From the NCBI GenBank assembly GCA_963767565.1, contig CAVYEG010000001.1, forward strand, positions 513,530 to 577,529: 64,000 nt of DNA, given 5' to 3'. The notes under the pieces were generated by a model, which saw nothing but the letters and a program-made list of their open reading frames with translations, was not told the DNA's origin and did not search any database. Made by a program: the position numbers and the translations under genes. The DNA comes from Palsa-504 sp963767565 (GTDB taxonomy: Bacteria > Actinomycetota > Actinomycetes > Streptosporangiales > Streptosporangiaceae). This document shows, in pieces, positions 26,701-36,827 of the stretch. Every line of letters begins with the position of its first letter. The stretch's first letter is position 1.

Positions 26701-26804
26701 CTTGCTGCTCGCCCGCTCATCTCTACTATCAGCAAACCACGCGGGTCTGACATTTCCGCGAGCCCGAAGACAGGGTCAGCGCCGGGCGATGGTGAAGCGG
26801 ACAT
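23757..26804 (-). CDS. Large ATP-binding LuxR-family (LAL) regulator
   Basis: 1015 residues from ATG 26804; ATG 26753 and 26720 are in-frame alternatives just before the conserved VGRDEQM. An AAA/NACHT-like ATPase follows with Walker A GGEAGVGKSR and Walker B LVLVIEDAQW. A long helical TPR-like middle (about 350-930) comes next. The C-terminal LuxR HTH (TGRELDVLRLVAAGRSNREIA, SPKTASVHVSNILGKL) completes the LAL/MalT architecture. Such proteins sense small molecules and activate neighbouring or distant operons, including secondary metabolism. No target cluster is nearby. Confidence 0.92.
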   Translation of the reverse strand: MSASPSPGADPVFGLAEMSDPRGLLIVEMSGRAASPVLVGRDEQMAALGAAFESVRQGGPSAVLLGGEAGVGKSRLVGEFGQVAAAAGARVLTGGCLQLGTDGLPFAPFTAVLRDLVHELGADAVASMLPGRTTRGLARLLPELGEPDTGGDPGEARARLFEEVLTALEQLARHAPLVLVIEDAQWADRSSRDLLTFLIGNQRSISGLLIIVTYRSDDLHRTHPLRPLLATLDRIDWVERMELPRLTRHDTGELVIRILGRAAADELADALYRRSEGNPLFVEALLCCDGELSPELPESLRDLLLEAVRRLPEDTQEVLRMTSAGGQTVGHALLAAVTGLDDAALTSALRPAVTANVLRAHGDGYSFRHELIREAIHEDLLPGEHGRLHSRFADAIDADPSLVPPGRAAIEMAHHWHSAHDTVWALIGAWQAAAQAGRAVGPAERLSLLARVLELWDQVPDAADRISADHARILEEATSAANEAGEFERGIALATSALKELDPAAEPVRVGRLLETRGHFKKHLGRKDYADDFSAALQTVPADAAAARISVLLSAARCVPHVPTESSYAEEALVLARQLGDEAKEADALLTLAMFQAGVGQEGGPGSDPIGLIKQARDMAERAGAYDQVTKAAINESHLLEGAGEHELAVAAARSGLSHQDVRYLARASRSLLTVNQVEPLVALGRWDEALSLADAARDFQLTALPLHRATMENMKARIALARGQTEVATEALSVSAGFLRSSPREDQHHLPLGAAQIELQLSTAGAAAAVGTATRVIDDYVLDSPRYAWPLLVAAAGAGLAAARQAAAAQDERLRDDVAVLADRLRTLAEKLEMFGPAQRASWLTFVATDAQAASVLGARGAELLAAWDEAAAAWAAVSEPYPQAQTLLHAAEAAIGDGDRDAAADRLRQAAELAGQLGAAPLSEEIAILARRARISLGAGGPEGSAGYGLTGRELDVLRLVAAGRSNREIAAELFISPKTASVHVSNILGKLGAASRGEAAAKAHALRLLEPA

Positions 26805-26811
26805 GGCTGTC

Positions 26812-27057
26812 TCAGGCGGCGTGACGCTGGCTCGGCACCCGCTCCGGACGGCTGTCCGGCACGATGTCGGTCCGGAACGAGCCGTCCACGTAGTCCGGGA
26901 CGGCCGGGATGACGAGCTTCCCGGCCTCGGCCGCGCCCCCGTGCCGGTTGGCGCGCCGCGCCCGGATCGCCGACCTGGCCAGCGCGGCCTGCTCGGCCCG
27001 GATCCGCATCTCGCGGCCGCGCATCGAGGTCAGTTCGCGCAGAATCTCGGGATGCAT
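26812..27057 (-). CDS. Small basic hypothetical protein
   Basis: 81 residues from ATG 27057, preceded by a perfect AGGAGG four bases upstream on the minus strand. The N-terminal part is a basic helix (ILRELTSMRGREMRIRAEQA, RSAIRARRANRHG), the C-terminal part is VPDYVDGSFRTDIVPDSR. Short proteins of this build are frequent in actinomycetes; no function is known. The same-strand LAL gene starts 8 bases downstream, so they may be co-transcribed. Confidence 0.7.
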   Translation of the reverse strand: MHPEILRELTSMRGREMRIRAEQAALARSAIRARRANRHGGAAEAGKLVIPAVPDYVDGSFRTDIVPDSRPERVPSQRHAA

Positions 27058-27389
27058 GGTTCCTCCTGGTCCCCGAGGAGAACCTGTCTGGTTCCCCACA
27101 TCCTCAAGGTTCGCCGTAAGGCCCCACCCCCGGCATCGGACGAATTCCTTATCTTCAGGCCCGCCTGAGGCTTAGCTGTCTGCTCCCCGCGTCCCGCCCG
27201 GCCTAAGCCGTCTTAGCCCAGGTCAGAGCAATTTTATGCCGAACGGTCCGTGGTGCTCGCGGCCCAGCTGGCCACCAGCGGCCCGGTCAGCTCAGCCGCC
27301 GCGCCCCCCACGCCATCCGGGTCACTACACTGGAAGGAGCCGCCCGATCGGGTGACGCATCCTAAACGCCAAACGAACGAGACTCACGC
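27058..27389. other. Intergenic region upstream of typA
   Basis: 332 bases separating the minus-strand small gene from typA. TACACT at 27326-27331 could be a -10 element with no recognisable -35. TCAGG/CCTGA forms a short hairpin near 27,153-27,167. Nothing else stands out. Confidence 0.35.
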
Positions 27390-29291
<1,902 letters not shown>

Positions 29292-29402
29292 GGAGCCGGT
29301 TTCCCTTTTCGTGGATAGAAACTGCCCCCGGCGGTAGGTAACCATCTACGTTGATGTGCGGCCCGCTGGACCAGCGCGAAACTAGGATACGTCGTCCAGG
29401 GA

Positions 29403-29444
29403 AGTTCTACGAACTCTTGACGTTTCGCTAGCAAGATGTAGTCT
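29403..29444 (+). promoter_or_regulatory. boxC promoter with adjacent inverted repeat
   Basis: TTGACG at 29417-29422, 16 bases, then TAGTCT at 29439-29444 form a plausible vegetative promoter, ending 40 bases before the boxC start. Directly upstream lies the perfect inverted repeat AGTTC-TAC-GAACT (29403-29415), a candidate regulator site abutting the -35. This block is AT-richer than its surroundings. Confidence 0.6.
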
Positions 29445-29484
29445 TTAATCAGGTGGCCGGATCGGCCGGCAGGAGGACGCGCCC

Positions 29485-31200
<1,716 letters not shown>

Positions 31201-31204
31201 GAAC

Positions 31205-32623
31205 ATGACCGCCGCTGATTACGACGAGAAGATCCCGAACAACGTCGACCTGCGCGAGGACCGGCGGCTGCAGCGAGCGCTGGAGTCCTGGCAGCCGAAC
31301 TTCCTCGACTGGTGGGAGTCGATGGGCCCGACGCTGCCCACCCAGGACGTCTACCTGCGCACCGCGGTCAACGTGGGCCGGGAGGGCTGGGCCCACTTCG
31401 GGCACGTGCCCATGCGCGATTACCGGTGGGGCATCTTCCTGGCCGAGCGGGACTCCGGCCGCCAGATCGGGTTCGGCCAGCACCAGGGCGAGCCGCCCTG
31501 GCAGCAGGTGCCCGGCGAGTACCGCGCCGACCTGCAGCGGCTGATCGTGATCCAGGGCGACACCGAGCCGGCCAGCGTGGAGCAGCAGCGCAACCTGGGC
31601 GCCACCGCGCCCAGCCTGTACGACCTGCGCAACCTGTTCCAGGTCAACGTGGAGGAAGGCCGGCACCTGTGGGCCATGGTCTACCTGCTGCACGCCTACT
31701 TCGGCCGGGAGGGCCGGGAGGAAGCCGAGGAGCTGCTGCACCGCAACTCGGGCAGCGTGGACGCACCGCGGATCCTGGGCGCGTTCAACGAGGAGACCCC
31801 GGACTGGCTCAGCTTCTACATGTTCACCTATTTCACCGACCGGGACGGCAAGTACCAGCTCGGCACGCTGAAGGAAAGCGGCTTCGACCCGCTGAGCAGG
31901 ACCTGCGAGTTCATGCTCAAGGAGGAGGCGCATCACATGATGGTGGGCACCACCGGCGTGGACCGGGTGGTGGAGCGGACCGCGCAGGTCATGGTGGAGA
32001 ACGACACCGACGACGTGGCCGCCCTCGGCGCGATCCCGCTGCCGGTCATCCAGAAGTACCTGAACTTCCACTACAGCGTCAGCCTGGACCTGTTCGGCTC
32101 GGAGACCTCGACCAACGTGGCCAACTACTACACGGCCGGGATCAAGGGCCGCTGGCTGGAGGACCGCCGCCGGGACGACCACAAGCTCACCGACGACGGG
32201 ATCATGGTGGAGGCGCTGACCCCCGAAGGCGAGATCGGCCAGACCGAGGTCTCCGCGCTGACCGGGCTGAACACCGACCTGCGCCGGGAGTACATCGCCG
32301 ACTGCGCGGGCGGCGTCAAGCGGTGGAACCGGATCCTGGAGCAGGCCGGGCTGGCGCAGCGGCTCAAGCTCCCGCACATCGCGTTCAACCGCAAGGTCGG
32401 CGCGTTCTCCGGCATCGAGGCCAGCCCCGACGGCGAGAAGCTTTCGGCAGACGAATGGCAGCGGCGCCAGGGCCAGTGGCTGCCCACCGACACCGACAAG
32501 ACCCACGTCCGCTCGCTGATGCGGCCGGTCTACGAGCGGGGCAAGATCGCGGCCTGGATCGCCCCGCCCCGGCAGGGCATCAACGGGCAGCCGTTCGACT
32601 ACGACTACGTCCACCTCAGCTGA
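31205..32623 (+). CDS. boxB: Benzoyl-CoA 2,3-epoxidase subunit B
   Basis: 472 residues. BoxB diiron protein: the start IPNNVDLREDRRLQRALESW, the carboxylate/His ligand motifs EEGRHLW and EEAHHM spaced as in ferritin-like oxygenases, and the C-terminal QPFDYDYVHLS. With the reductase BoxA it adds one oxygen atom of O2 to benzoyl-CoA. boxA is not in this window, so electrons must come from a distant BoxA or another reductase. Translated in one operon with boxC. Confidence 0.93.
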   Translation: MTAADYDEKIPNNVDLREDRRLQRALESWQPNFLDWWESMGPTLPTQDVYLRTAVNVGREGWAHFGHVPMRDYRWGIFLAERDSGRQIGFGQHQGEPPWQQVPGEYRADLQRLIVIQGDTEPASVEQQRNLGATAPSLYDLRNLFQVNVEEGRHLWAMVYLLHAYFGREGREEAEELLHRNSGSVDAPRILGAFNEETPDWLSFYMFTYFTDRDGKYQLGTLKESGFDPLSRTCEFMLKEEAHHMMVGTTGVDRVVERTAQVMVENDTDDVAALGAIPLPVIQKYLNFHYSVSLDLFGSETSTNVANYYTAGIKGRWLEDRRRDDHKLTDDGIMVEALTPEGEIGQTEVSALTGLNTDLRREYIADCAGGVKRWNRILEQAGLAQRLKLPHIAFNRKVGAFSGIEASPDGEKLSADEWQRRQGQWLPTDTDKTHVRSLMRPVYERGKIAAWIAPPRQGINGQPFDYDYVHLS

Positions 32624-32656
32624 GCCGGAGCAGCTAGAAACCGGAGCACCCAGAAA

Positions 32657-33091
32657 ATGACACCGCACTGGACCAAGGAGGACGCGCCCGTCTGGGACGC
32701 AGGCAAGCAGGCCGTCTTCGGCCCGGACGGGCTGGCCGCCACCGGCCTGGTGCCGCCCGCCGACGGCGCGCCGCTGGCCGATGAGTGGTGGCGGGTCACC
32801 GATGAGGGCGGCGCCGCGGTCGGCTACGGCTGGCTCGACTCGGAGTGGGGCGACGCCCAGATCACCTTCCTGGTCGCGCCCGGCCGCCGCGGCGCCGGCC
32901 TCGGCGAGTTCATCGTCGGCCGGCTGGAGCAAGAAGCCGCCGGCCGCGGATTGAACTACATCTACAACGTGGTGCCGGCCACCCATCCCGACCCGGCCTG
33001 GATGACGCACTGGCTGACCGAGCACGGCTTCACCGTCTCGGCCACGGGCGACCTGCGCCGCCGGGTCAGGCACGAAGCCCCGTACAGCTAA
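32657..33091 (+). CDS. GNAT-family N-acetyltransferase
   Basis: 144 residues. The GNAT core is visible: GYGWLDSEWGDAQITFLVAPGRRGAGLGEFIVGRLEQEA, where RRGAGLG is the acetyl-CoA pyrophosphate loop, then the C-terminal beta-strand region NYIYNVV. It follows boxB after 33 bases and could be read through from it. Substrate unknown. Stop-spanning repeats begin at its end. Confidence 0.8.
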   Translation: MTPHWTKEDAPVWDAGKQAVFGPDGLAATGLVPPADGAPLADEWWRVTDEGGAAVGYGWLDSEWGDAQITFLVAPGRRGAGLGEFIVGRLEQEAAGRGLNYIYNVVPATHPDPAWMTHWLTEHGFTVSATGDLRRRVRHEAPYS

Positions 33092-33166
33092 CACAGCACA
33101 GCTAGCACAGCACAGCTGACACAGCACAGCTAGCCCCGCACAGCACAGCTAGCACAGCAGCAGCGC
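33084..33166 (+). repeat. 14-15-bp repeats over the GNAT stop
   Basis: Variants of ACAGCTAGCACAGC recur about five times from the last codons of the GNAT gene (stop TAA 33089-33091) to just before the convergent small gene. Confidence 0.85.
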
Positions 33167-33168
33167 GG

Positions 33169-33468
33169 TTAGCTTTCCCGGTCGCGGCGCAGCCGGTCGA
33201 GGACCTCCTCCGGGTTCTCGGCCGACACCCGGATCATGGCCCGCACCGCGTCGGCCAGCGAGACGCGCGGCACGCCCAGCTCGACCGCTGCCGAATCCGC
33301 CCACCCGATCAGCTGCCGGTACAGCTCGGGGCTCAGGTCCAGGGTGATCCGCACCGGCTTGGACCGGATCGCGGTCTGCCCGGCCGGCCGGGCGTCCGGC
33401 TCGGCGCGCCGCGCCGCCGCGGCCGCCATCTGCGCCTTGCGCAGCTCGCGTTCCTTCTGCGGGCTCAT
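33169..33468 (-). CDS. Small ParA-partner-like DNA-binding protein
   Basis: 99 residues from ATG 33468. A basic N-terminal arm (MSPQKERELRKAQMAAAAAR, RAEPDARPAGQTAIRSKP) precedes a ribbon-helix-helix-like block VRITLDLSPELYRQLIGWAD and VSLADAVRAMIRV. Small RHH partners of ParA-like ATPases are common on plasmids and integrative elements. It lies downstream of the parA gene, joined by four overlapping mini-ORFs, so the two are probably one operon. The role as centromere-binding protein is inferred. Confidence 0.75.
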   Translation of the reverse strand: MSPQKERELRKAQMAAAAARRAEPDARPAGQTAIRSKPVRITLDLSPELYRQLIGWADSAAVELGVPRVSLADAVRAMIRVSAENPEEVLDRLRRDRES

Positions 33469-33571
33469 GACCGCCCCGGCCGGCGCCGCGGGCTCATGAC
33501 CGCCCCGGCCGGCGCCGCGGGCTCATGACCGCCCCGGCCGGCACCGCGGGCTCATGACCGGCCCCTCATGA
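33461..33571 (-). repeat. 29-bp tandem repeat forming four ATGA-coupled mini-ORFs
   Basis: Between parA and the small partner gene the minus strand reads a chain: the parA stop TGA overlaps ATG 33569 (MRGRS, stop 33552); its stop overlaps ATG 33555 (MSPRCRPGRS); then ATG 33526 (MSPRRRPGRS); then ATG 33497 (the same peptide); whose stop at 33465 overlaps ATG 33468 of the partner. Every junction is TCATGA. The 29-bp period, GGTCATGAGCCCGCGGCGCC plus nine bases, shifts the frame by one each time, so every unit starts and stops inside the next. GGGGCGG precedes each ATG as a weak ribosome site. Confidence 0.9.
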
Positions 33572-34240
33572 CCGCACCGAACACAGCGGGGCGCAGCGAT
33601 CGATCAGGTCCCTGGCCACCTGCCGCCATACGTCGGTGCCGGCCTGCTTGATCGGCACGCCGAAGCTCTGCGCGTAGACCTCGCGCCGGGGCACGGTGGT
33701 GGTCAGCACGTCGTAGCCCAGGTCACTCAGCGCCTCCCGGGCGTCGGTGGTGGAGTGGGCCCGGGCCACGCACCGGTTCAGCAGCACGGCCGAGCGCAGC
33801 GGCGTCGGCCTGACCTCGCGGATCTCGGCGATCTCGTCCCGCACCGGCGTGGTCCGGTTGATCTCGATCGGGCTGGGGGCGCACGGGATCAGCACCTCGT
33901 CGACGTAGCGCAGGGCCGAACGCGCGATCGCGGCGTGGTCCTCGATCTGCGGCGTGTCGATGATGACCACGTCGTCCCGGGCCGCGATCTCGGGCAGGCG
34001 GCGGTGCAGTTCGCGCGAGGGCAGGGCCACGATCCGGAACGGGAACGCGGCCTGGGGCGGCGCCAGCCCGGGGTACATGGCGGCCAGGTCGGACCACTCC
34101 AGCGCGCTGCCGGCCGGGTCGGCGTCCACGAGCAGCACGCTATTGCCGGCCTGTGCGAACACATGGGCCAGCCAGACCGCAGATGTGGTCTTGCCTGTGC
34201 CCGGCTTCAGATTGGCCAGGGCGAGGCTCAGCCCTGTCAT
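33566..34240 (-). CDS. ParA/MinD-like ATPase
   Basis: 224 residues from ATG 34240. Deviant Walker A LKPGTGKTT (signature Lys ahead of the loop), VLLVDADPAGSALEWS, the Walker B-like block DDVVIIDTPQ, and a C-terminal helix with VARDLIDRC. The family partitions plasmids, chromosomes or protein cargo by ATP-driven dynamic binding to nucleoid DNA. No N-terminal HTH, as in small type Ib ParA proteins. The length and small downstream partner suggest an origin on a plasmid or integrative element. Confidence 0.88.
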   Translation of the reverse strand: MTGLSLALANLKPGTGKTTSAVWLAHVFAQAGNSVLLVDADPAGSALEWSDLAAMYPGLAPPQAAFPFRIVALPSRELHRRLPEIAARDDVVIIDTPQIEDHAAIARSALRYVDEVLIPCAPSPIEINRTTPVRDEIAEIREVRPTPLRSAVLLNRCVARAHSTTDAREALSDLGYDVLTTTVPRREVYAQSFGVPIKQAGTDVWRQVARDLIDRCAPLCSVRS

Positions 34241-34441
34241 CCAGGCATTATCGCAGTGTCAGGCCCGCAGCGATAGCGGGCCGCCCGGACCAAGGCCGCC
34301 AGTGACCCAGGCCAGTGCAGTATGCCGTGTTTACTGCATTACTGCGAGTAGGCATAAGGCCGATTCCCCCAGGTAACGCCACCGCTGGCGCCCCTGCGGG
34401 CCAGGCCGGGCATCGTTACCTCATTGTTATCCGGGTGCCGG

Positions 34442-35689
34442 TCAGCTGATGGTGGCCCGGCGGGCCGCGAAACGCTGGTGCCTGGCGTGGTCCTGCTGGC
34501 CCAGGAAGGCCCGGAACGGGCCCAGCCGGTAGGCCGGCCCGTCCCGCGAGTCGGCCATCTCCAGCTCGAAATCCTGGCTGAGATGGCGCAGGTGCTCCAG
34601 CACCGCGGCGGGCCGCAGCGGCGGGGCCAGCTCGGCGATCTGCCGGGCGGTCAGGAAGCCATCCCGGGCCCGCAGCACCCGGAACACCGGATCCTGCACG
34701 TGCGCCGCGTCGTCGGCCGCCAGCGGGGCACCCGCGTGCTCCAGGGCGCGGCGGATGGCGGTGCCGACCGCCTCGGCCACCGGCGGCGGGAACGCGTTGC
34801 CGATCTGCCGGTACCTGGCCGTCTTCCGCCCGCTGAACCGCCAGCCCCACTCGTCCCGCCAGCCCTGCAGCCTGGTCACCATCTCGCAGGTCAGCCGGGG
34901 CCGCAGCGCCGGATCGGCGCCGGGGCCGGGGGCCGCGTCGGCCAGGCCCAGGCCGTCCACGCCGAGGGCGGCCCAGGCCTGCTTGGCCCGGGTCGGGCCC
35001 AGGTCGGCGCCGCCGTGCTTCTTCGAGCCGCCCACGATCGTGGGCGCGATCCGGTCCGCCCCCCGGGCCCAGGCCGCGGCGCCCGGCCAGCCCCGGGCGG
35101 CCATCAGGTCGCCCAGCGTCTGGCCCACGGTGGCCGGCCCGCCTGCCGACGGGACGGGCCAGCGGAACCAGGGCGCGTCCGCCTCCCGCAGCGCGACCAG
35201 CACCGTGCGCGGCCGCAGCTGCGGCACGCCGAAGTCCGACGCGTGCAGCAGCCGCCACCCGGGCACGTAGCCCAGCTCCCGCAGCCGGTCCGCGACGTGC
35301 TGCCGGTAAGCGCGGAACCGCCCGGTGCTCAGTCCCCTGACGTTCTCCAGCAGCAGCGCCCGGGGCCGGACGACCTCGCACAGCTCCACGGCCCAGGCGT
35401 ACAGGTCACGCTCGTCGGTCGCGCCGAGCTGGCGGCCCGCCACGGTGAACGGCGGGCAGGGCACCCCGCCCGCTAGCAGGGCCACGCCCCGGTAGTCGCT
35501 GGGCCGCCACAGCGCCGCGTCGGCCACGTCCCCCTCGGCCACCTTCCAGGCGGGCCGGTTGGCCCGCAGCGTGGCGCACGCCGCCGCGTCGAGCTCGACC
35601 GCCAGCGCGTGCTCGAAGCCGGCCCGCTCCAGCCCGAGGGCCTGCCCGCCCGCCCCGGCACAGATCTCGACCACCTCAAGATCTGCCAC
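34442..35689 (-). CDS. Cytosine-C5 DNA methyltransferase, orphan
   Basis: 415 residues from GTG 35689, which has AAGGAGG five bases upstream; an earlier frame opening at 35734 has none. Motif I VVEICAGAGGQALGLERAGF, catalytic Pro-Cys GGVPCPPF, LLLENVRGL, and the QxRxR-like LRPRTVLVAL are present, with a target-recognition region and IGNAFPPPVA near residue 310. A C-terminal extension of about 100 residues follows (FLTARQIAELAPPLRPAAVL) and looks like a winged-helix. No restriction endonuclease is next to it. It makes m5C; the target site cannot be read from sequence. Confidence 0.9.
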   Translation of the reverse strand: MADLEVVEICAGAGGQALGLERAGFEHALAVELDAAACATLRANRPAWKVAEGDVADAALWRPSDYRGVALLAGGVPCPPFTVAGRQLGATDERDLYAWAVELCEVVRPRALLLENVRGLSTGRFRAYRQHVADRLRELGYVPGWRLLHASDFGVPQLRPRTVLVALREADAPWFRWPVPSAGGPATVGQTLGDLMAARGWPGAAAWARGADRIAPTIVGGSKKHGGADLGPTRAKQAWAALGVDGLGLADAAPGPGADPALRPRLTCEMVTRLQGWRDEWGWRFSGRKTARYRQIGNAFPPPVAEAVGTAIRRALEHAGAPLAADDAAHVQDPVFRVLRARDGFLTARQIAELAPPLRPAAVLEHLRHLSQDFELEMADSRDGPAYRLGPFRAFLGQQDHARHQRFAARRATIS

Positions 35690-35866
35690 CCCGGCCTCCT
35701 TAGGTCGCCGCCGCCGAACCCCGGAAAACCCCACTGGTTAATCAGCACCGATCGAGCAGTGCTCATTCGATCAATAGTGCCGCACGGGGCGCCGCCGCGC
35801 GGCGCATCCCGCCGCGTGTCTTGGCGTCCCCCCAGCCAGCCAGGACTCTAGCGCCGTGCTACGACA

Positions 35867-36385
35867 TTACGAGCCGGCCGCGGCGGAGGTCTCCGGCCGG
35901 GCGCGACGCGGCGAGCGGCCGCGCGGGCGCGGGGCCGGCTGCTTCCTGGCCAGCTCCCCGGGCAGCGGCAGGAGCGGGTTGGACGTGCTGTCCACCACCG
36001 TCTCGGCGAGGTCGGTGACCTTCAGGCCGCCGGCCCGGGCCACGTTGCGCAGCAGGTCGAACGCCTGCCTGGGCCGCAGCCGGTGCCGCTCGGCCAGCAC
36101 CCCGATGGCCTGCTCGACCCGGACCCGGGCGGCCAGCGCGTGCTCGAGCTGGGCCACGGTCACGGCCAGCCGGGCGGCCTCGCCCGCTTCGCCCCCCAGA
36201 CAGGCGGCCGGCGGGCTCGCGGGCGGCGGGGCCGGTGCCCCCAGGTCGGCGGCCAGCAGGTCGGCCAGCACCATGGCGCTGGTCAGGTCGGCGGCGTGCT
36301 CCTCGCCGACCTGCCAGCCCTGCCCGGACCGGCGCACGACCACCCCGTCCTGGGCCTGATCGTGCGGCACCGTCTCCGCGTCCAT
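35867..36385 (-). CDS. ANTAR-domain RNA-binding antiterminator
   Basis: 172 residues. Residues 80-140 form an ANTAR domain: a coiled helix LEHALAARVRVEQAIGVLAE, then HRLRPRQAFDLLRNVARAGG with conserved Ala and hydrophobics, and VTDLAETVV. ANTAR proteins bind two-hexaloop RNA hairpins and prevent termination. The N-terminal part is small and lacks a receiver or GAF signature. A basic C-terminal tail (PAPRPRGRSPRRARPE) follows. ANTAR genes of this build are common in actinomycetes. Confidence 0.85.
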   Translation of the reverse strand: MDAETVPHDQAQDGVVVRRSGQGWQVGEEHAADLTSAMVLADLLAADLGAPAPPPASPPAACLGGEAGEAARLAVTVAQLEHALAARVRVEQAIGVLAERHRLRPRQAFDLLRNVARAGGLKVTDLAETVVDSTSNPLLPLPGELARKQPAPRPRGRSPRRARPETSAAAGS

Positions 36386-36490
36386 GTCCGTCCGTCCTGT
36401 GCCTGTCCGTTTTTGGGGGCGTGCGCCACGGACCGTTCGGGCGATTAAAATCTTTTAAGGCCGAACGGTCCGTGGTATCAGTGCTCTGGT

Positions 36491-36745
36491 CTACCCCGCG
36501 CTGACCGCGGCCAACCTCTCGCGGACCTGCGCGGCCGACGGGTTGACCAGCGCGGTTCCGTCCGGGAGGACCACGGTGGGCACGGTCTGGTTGCCGCCGT
36601 TGACCGACATCACGAACTCGGCCGCCTCGGGGTCGCGCTCGATGTCGACCTCGGTAACCTCGATGCCGTCCCTGGCCAGCTGGCGCTTCAGGTTCCGGCA
36701 GAAGCCGCACCAAGTGGTGGTGTACATGATCAGCTGGCCGGACAC
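36491..36745 (-). CDS. mrx1: Mycoredoxin (glutaredoxin-like)
   Basis: 84 residues from GTG 36745 with GAGGAGG six bases upstream; ATG 36727 is the alternative. The active site TTWCGFCRNLK has the CxxC pair. It also has QTVPTVVLPDGT with the cis-Pro, and a C-terminal helix. Mycoredoxin reduces mycothiol mixed disulfides in actinobacteria. In mycobacteria it lies next to uvrD2 and whiB7, as here. The gene is divergent from uvrD2. Confidence 0.88.
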   Translation of the reverse strand: MSGQLIMYTTTWCGFCRNLKRQLARDGIEVTEVDIERDPEAAEFVMSVNGGNQTVPTVVLPDGTALVNPSAAQVRERLAAVSAG

Positions 36746-36827
36746 CCGCCGCCTCCTCGAAATCGGTGAGAATACTGGTTCGTGTAACACCGGCGGGCCG
36801 GCCTGCGTTCCCCGGAGGGAGAATCGG

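Noticed and set aside
25122..26750. Plus-strand frame of 542 codons opposite the LAL gene
   Set aside because: Composition is Gln/Gly/Arg-rich with no domain; antisense of the clear LuxR-type ATPase.
33461..33571. 29-bp direct repeats as a CRISPR array
   Set aside because: The copies are contiguous with no spacers and no cas genes are present.
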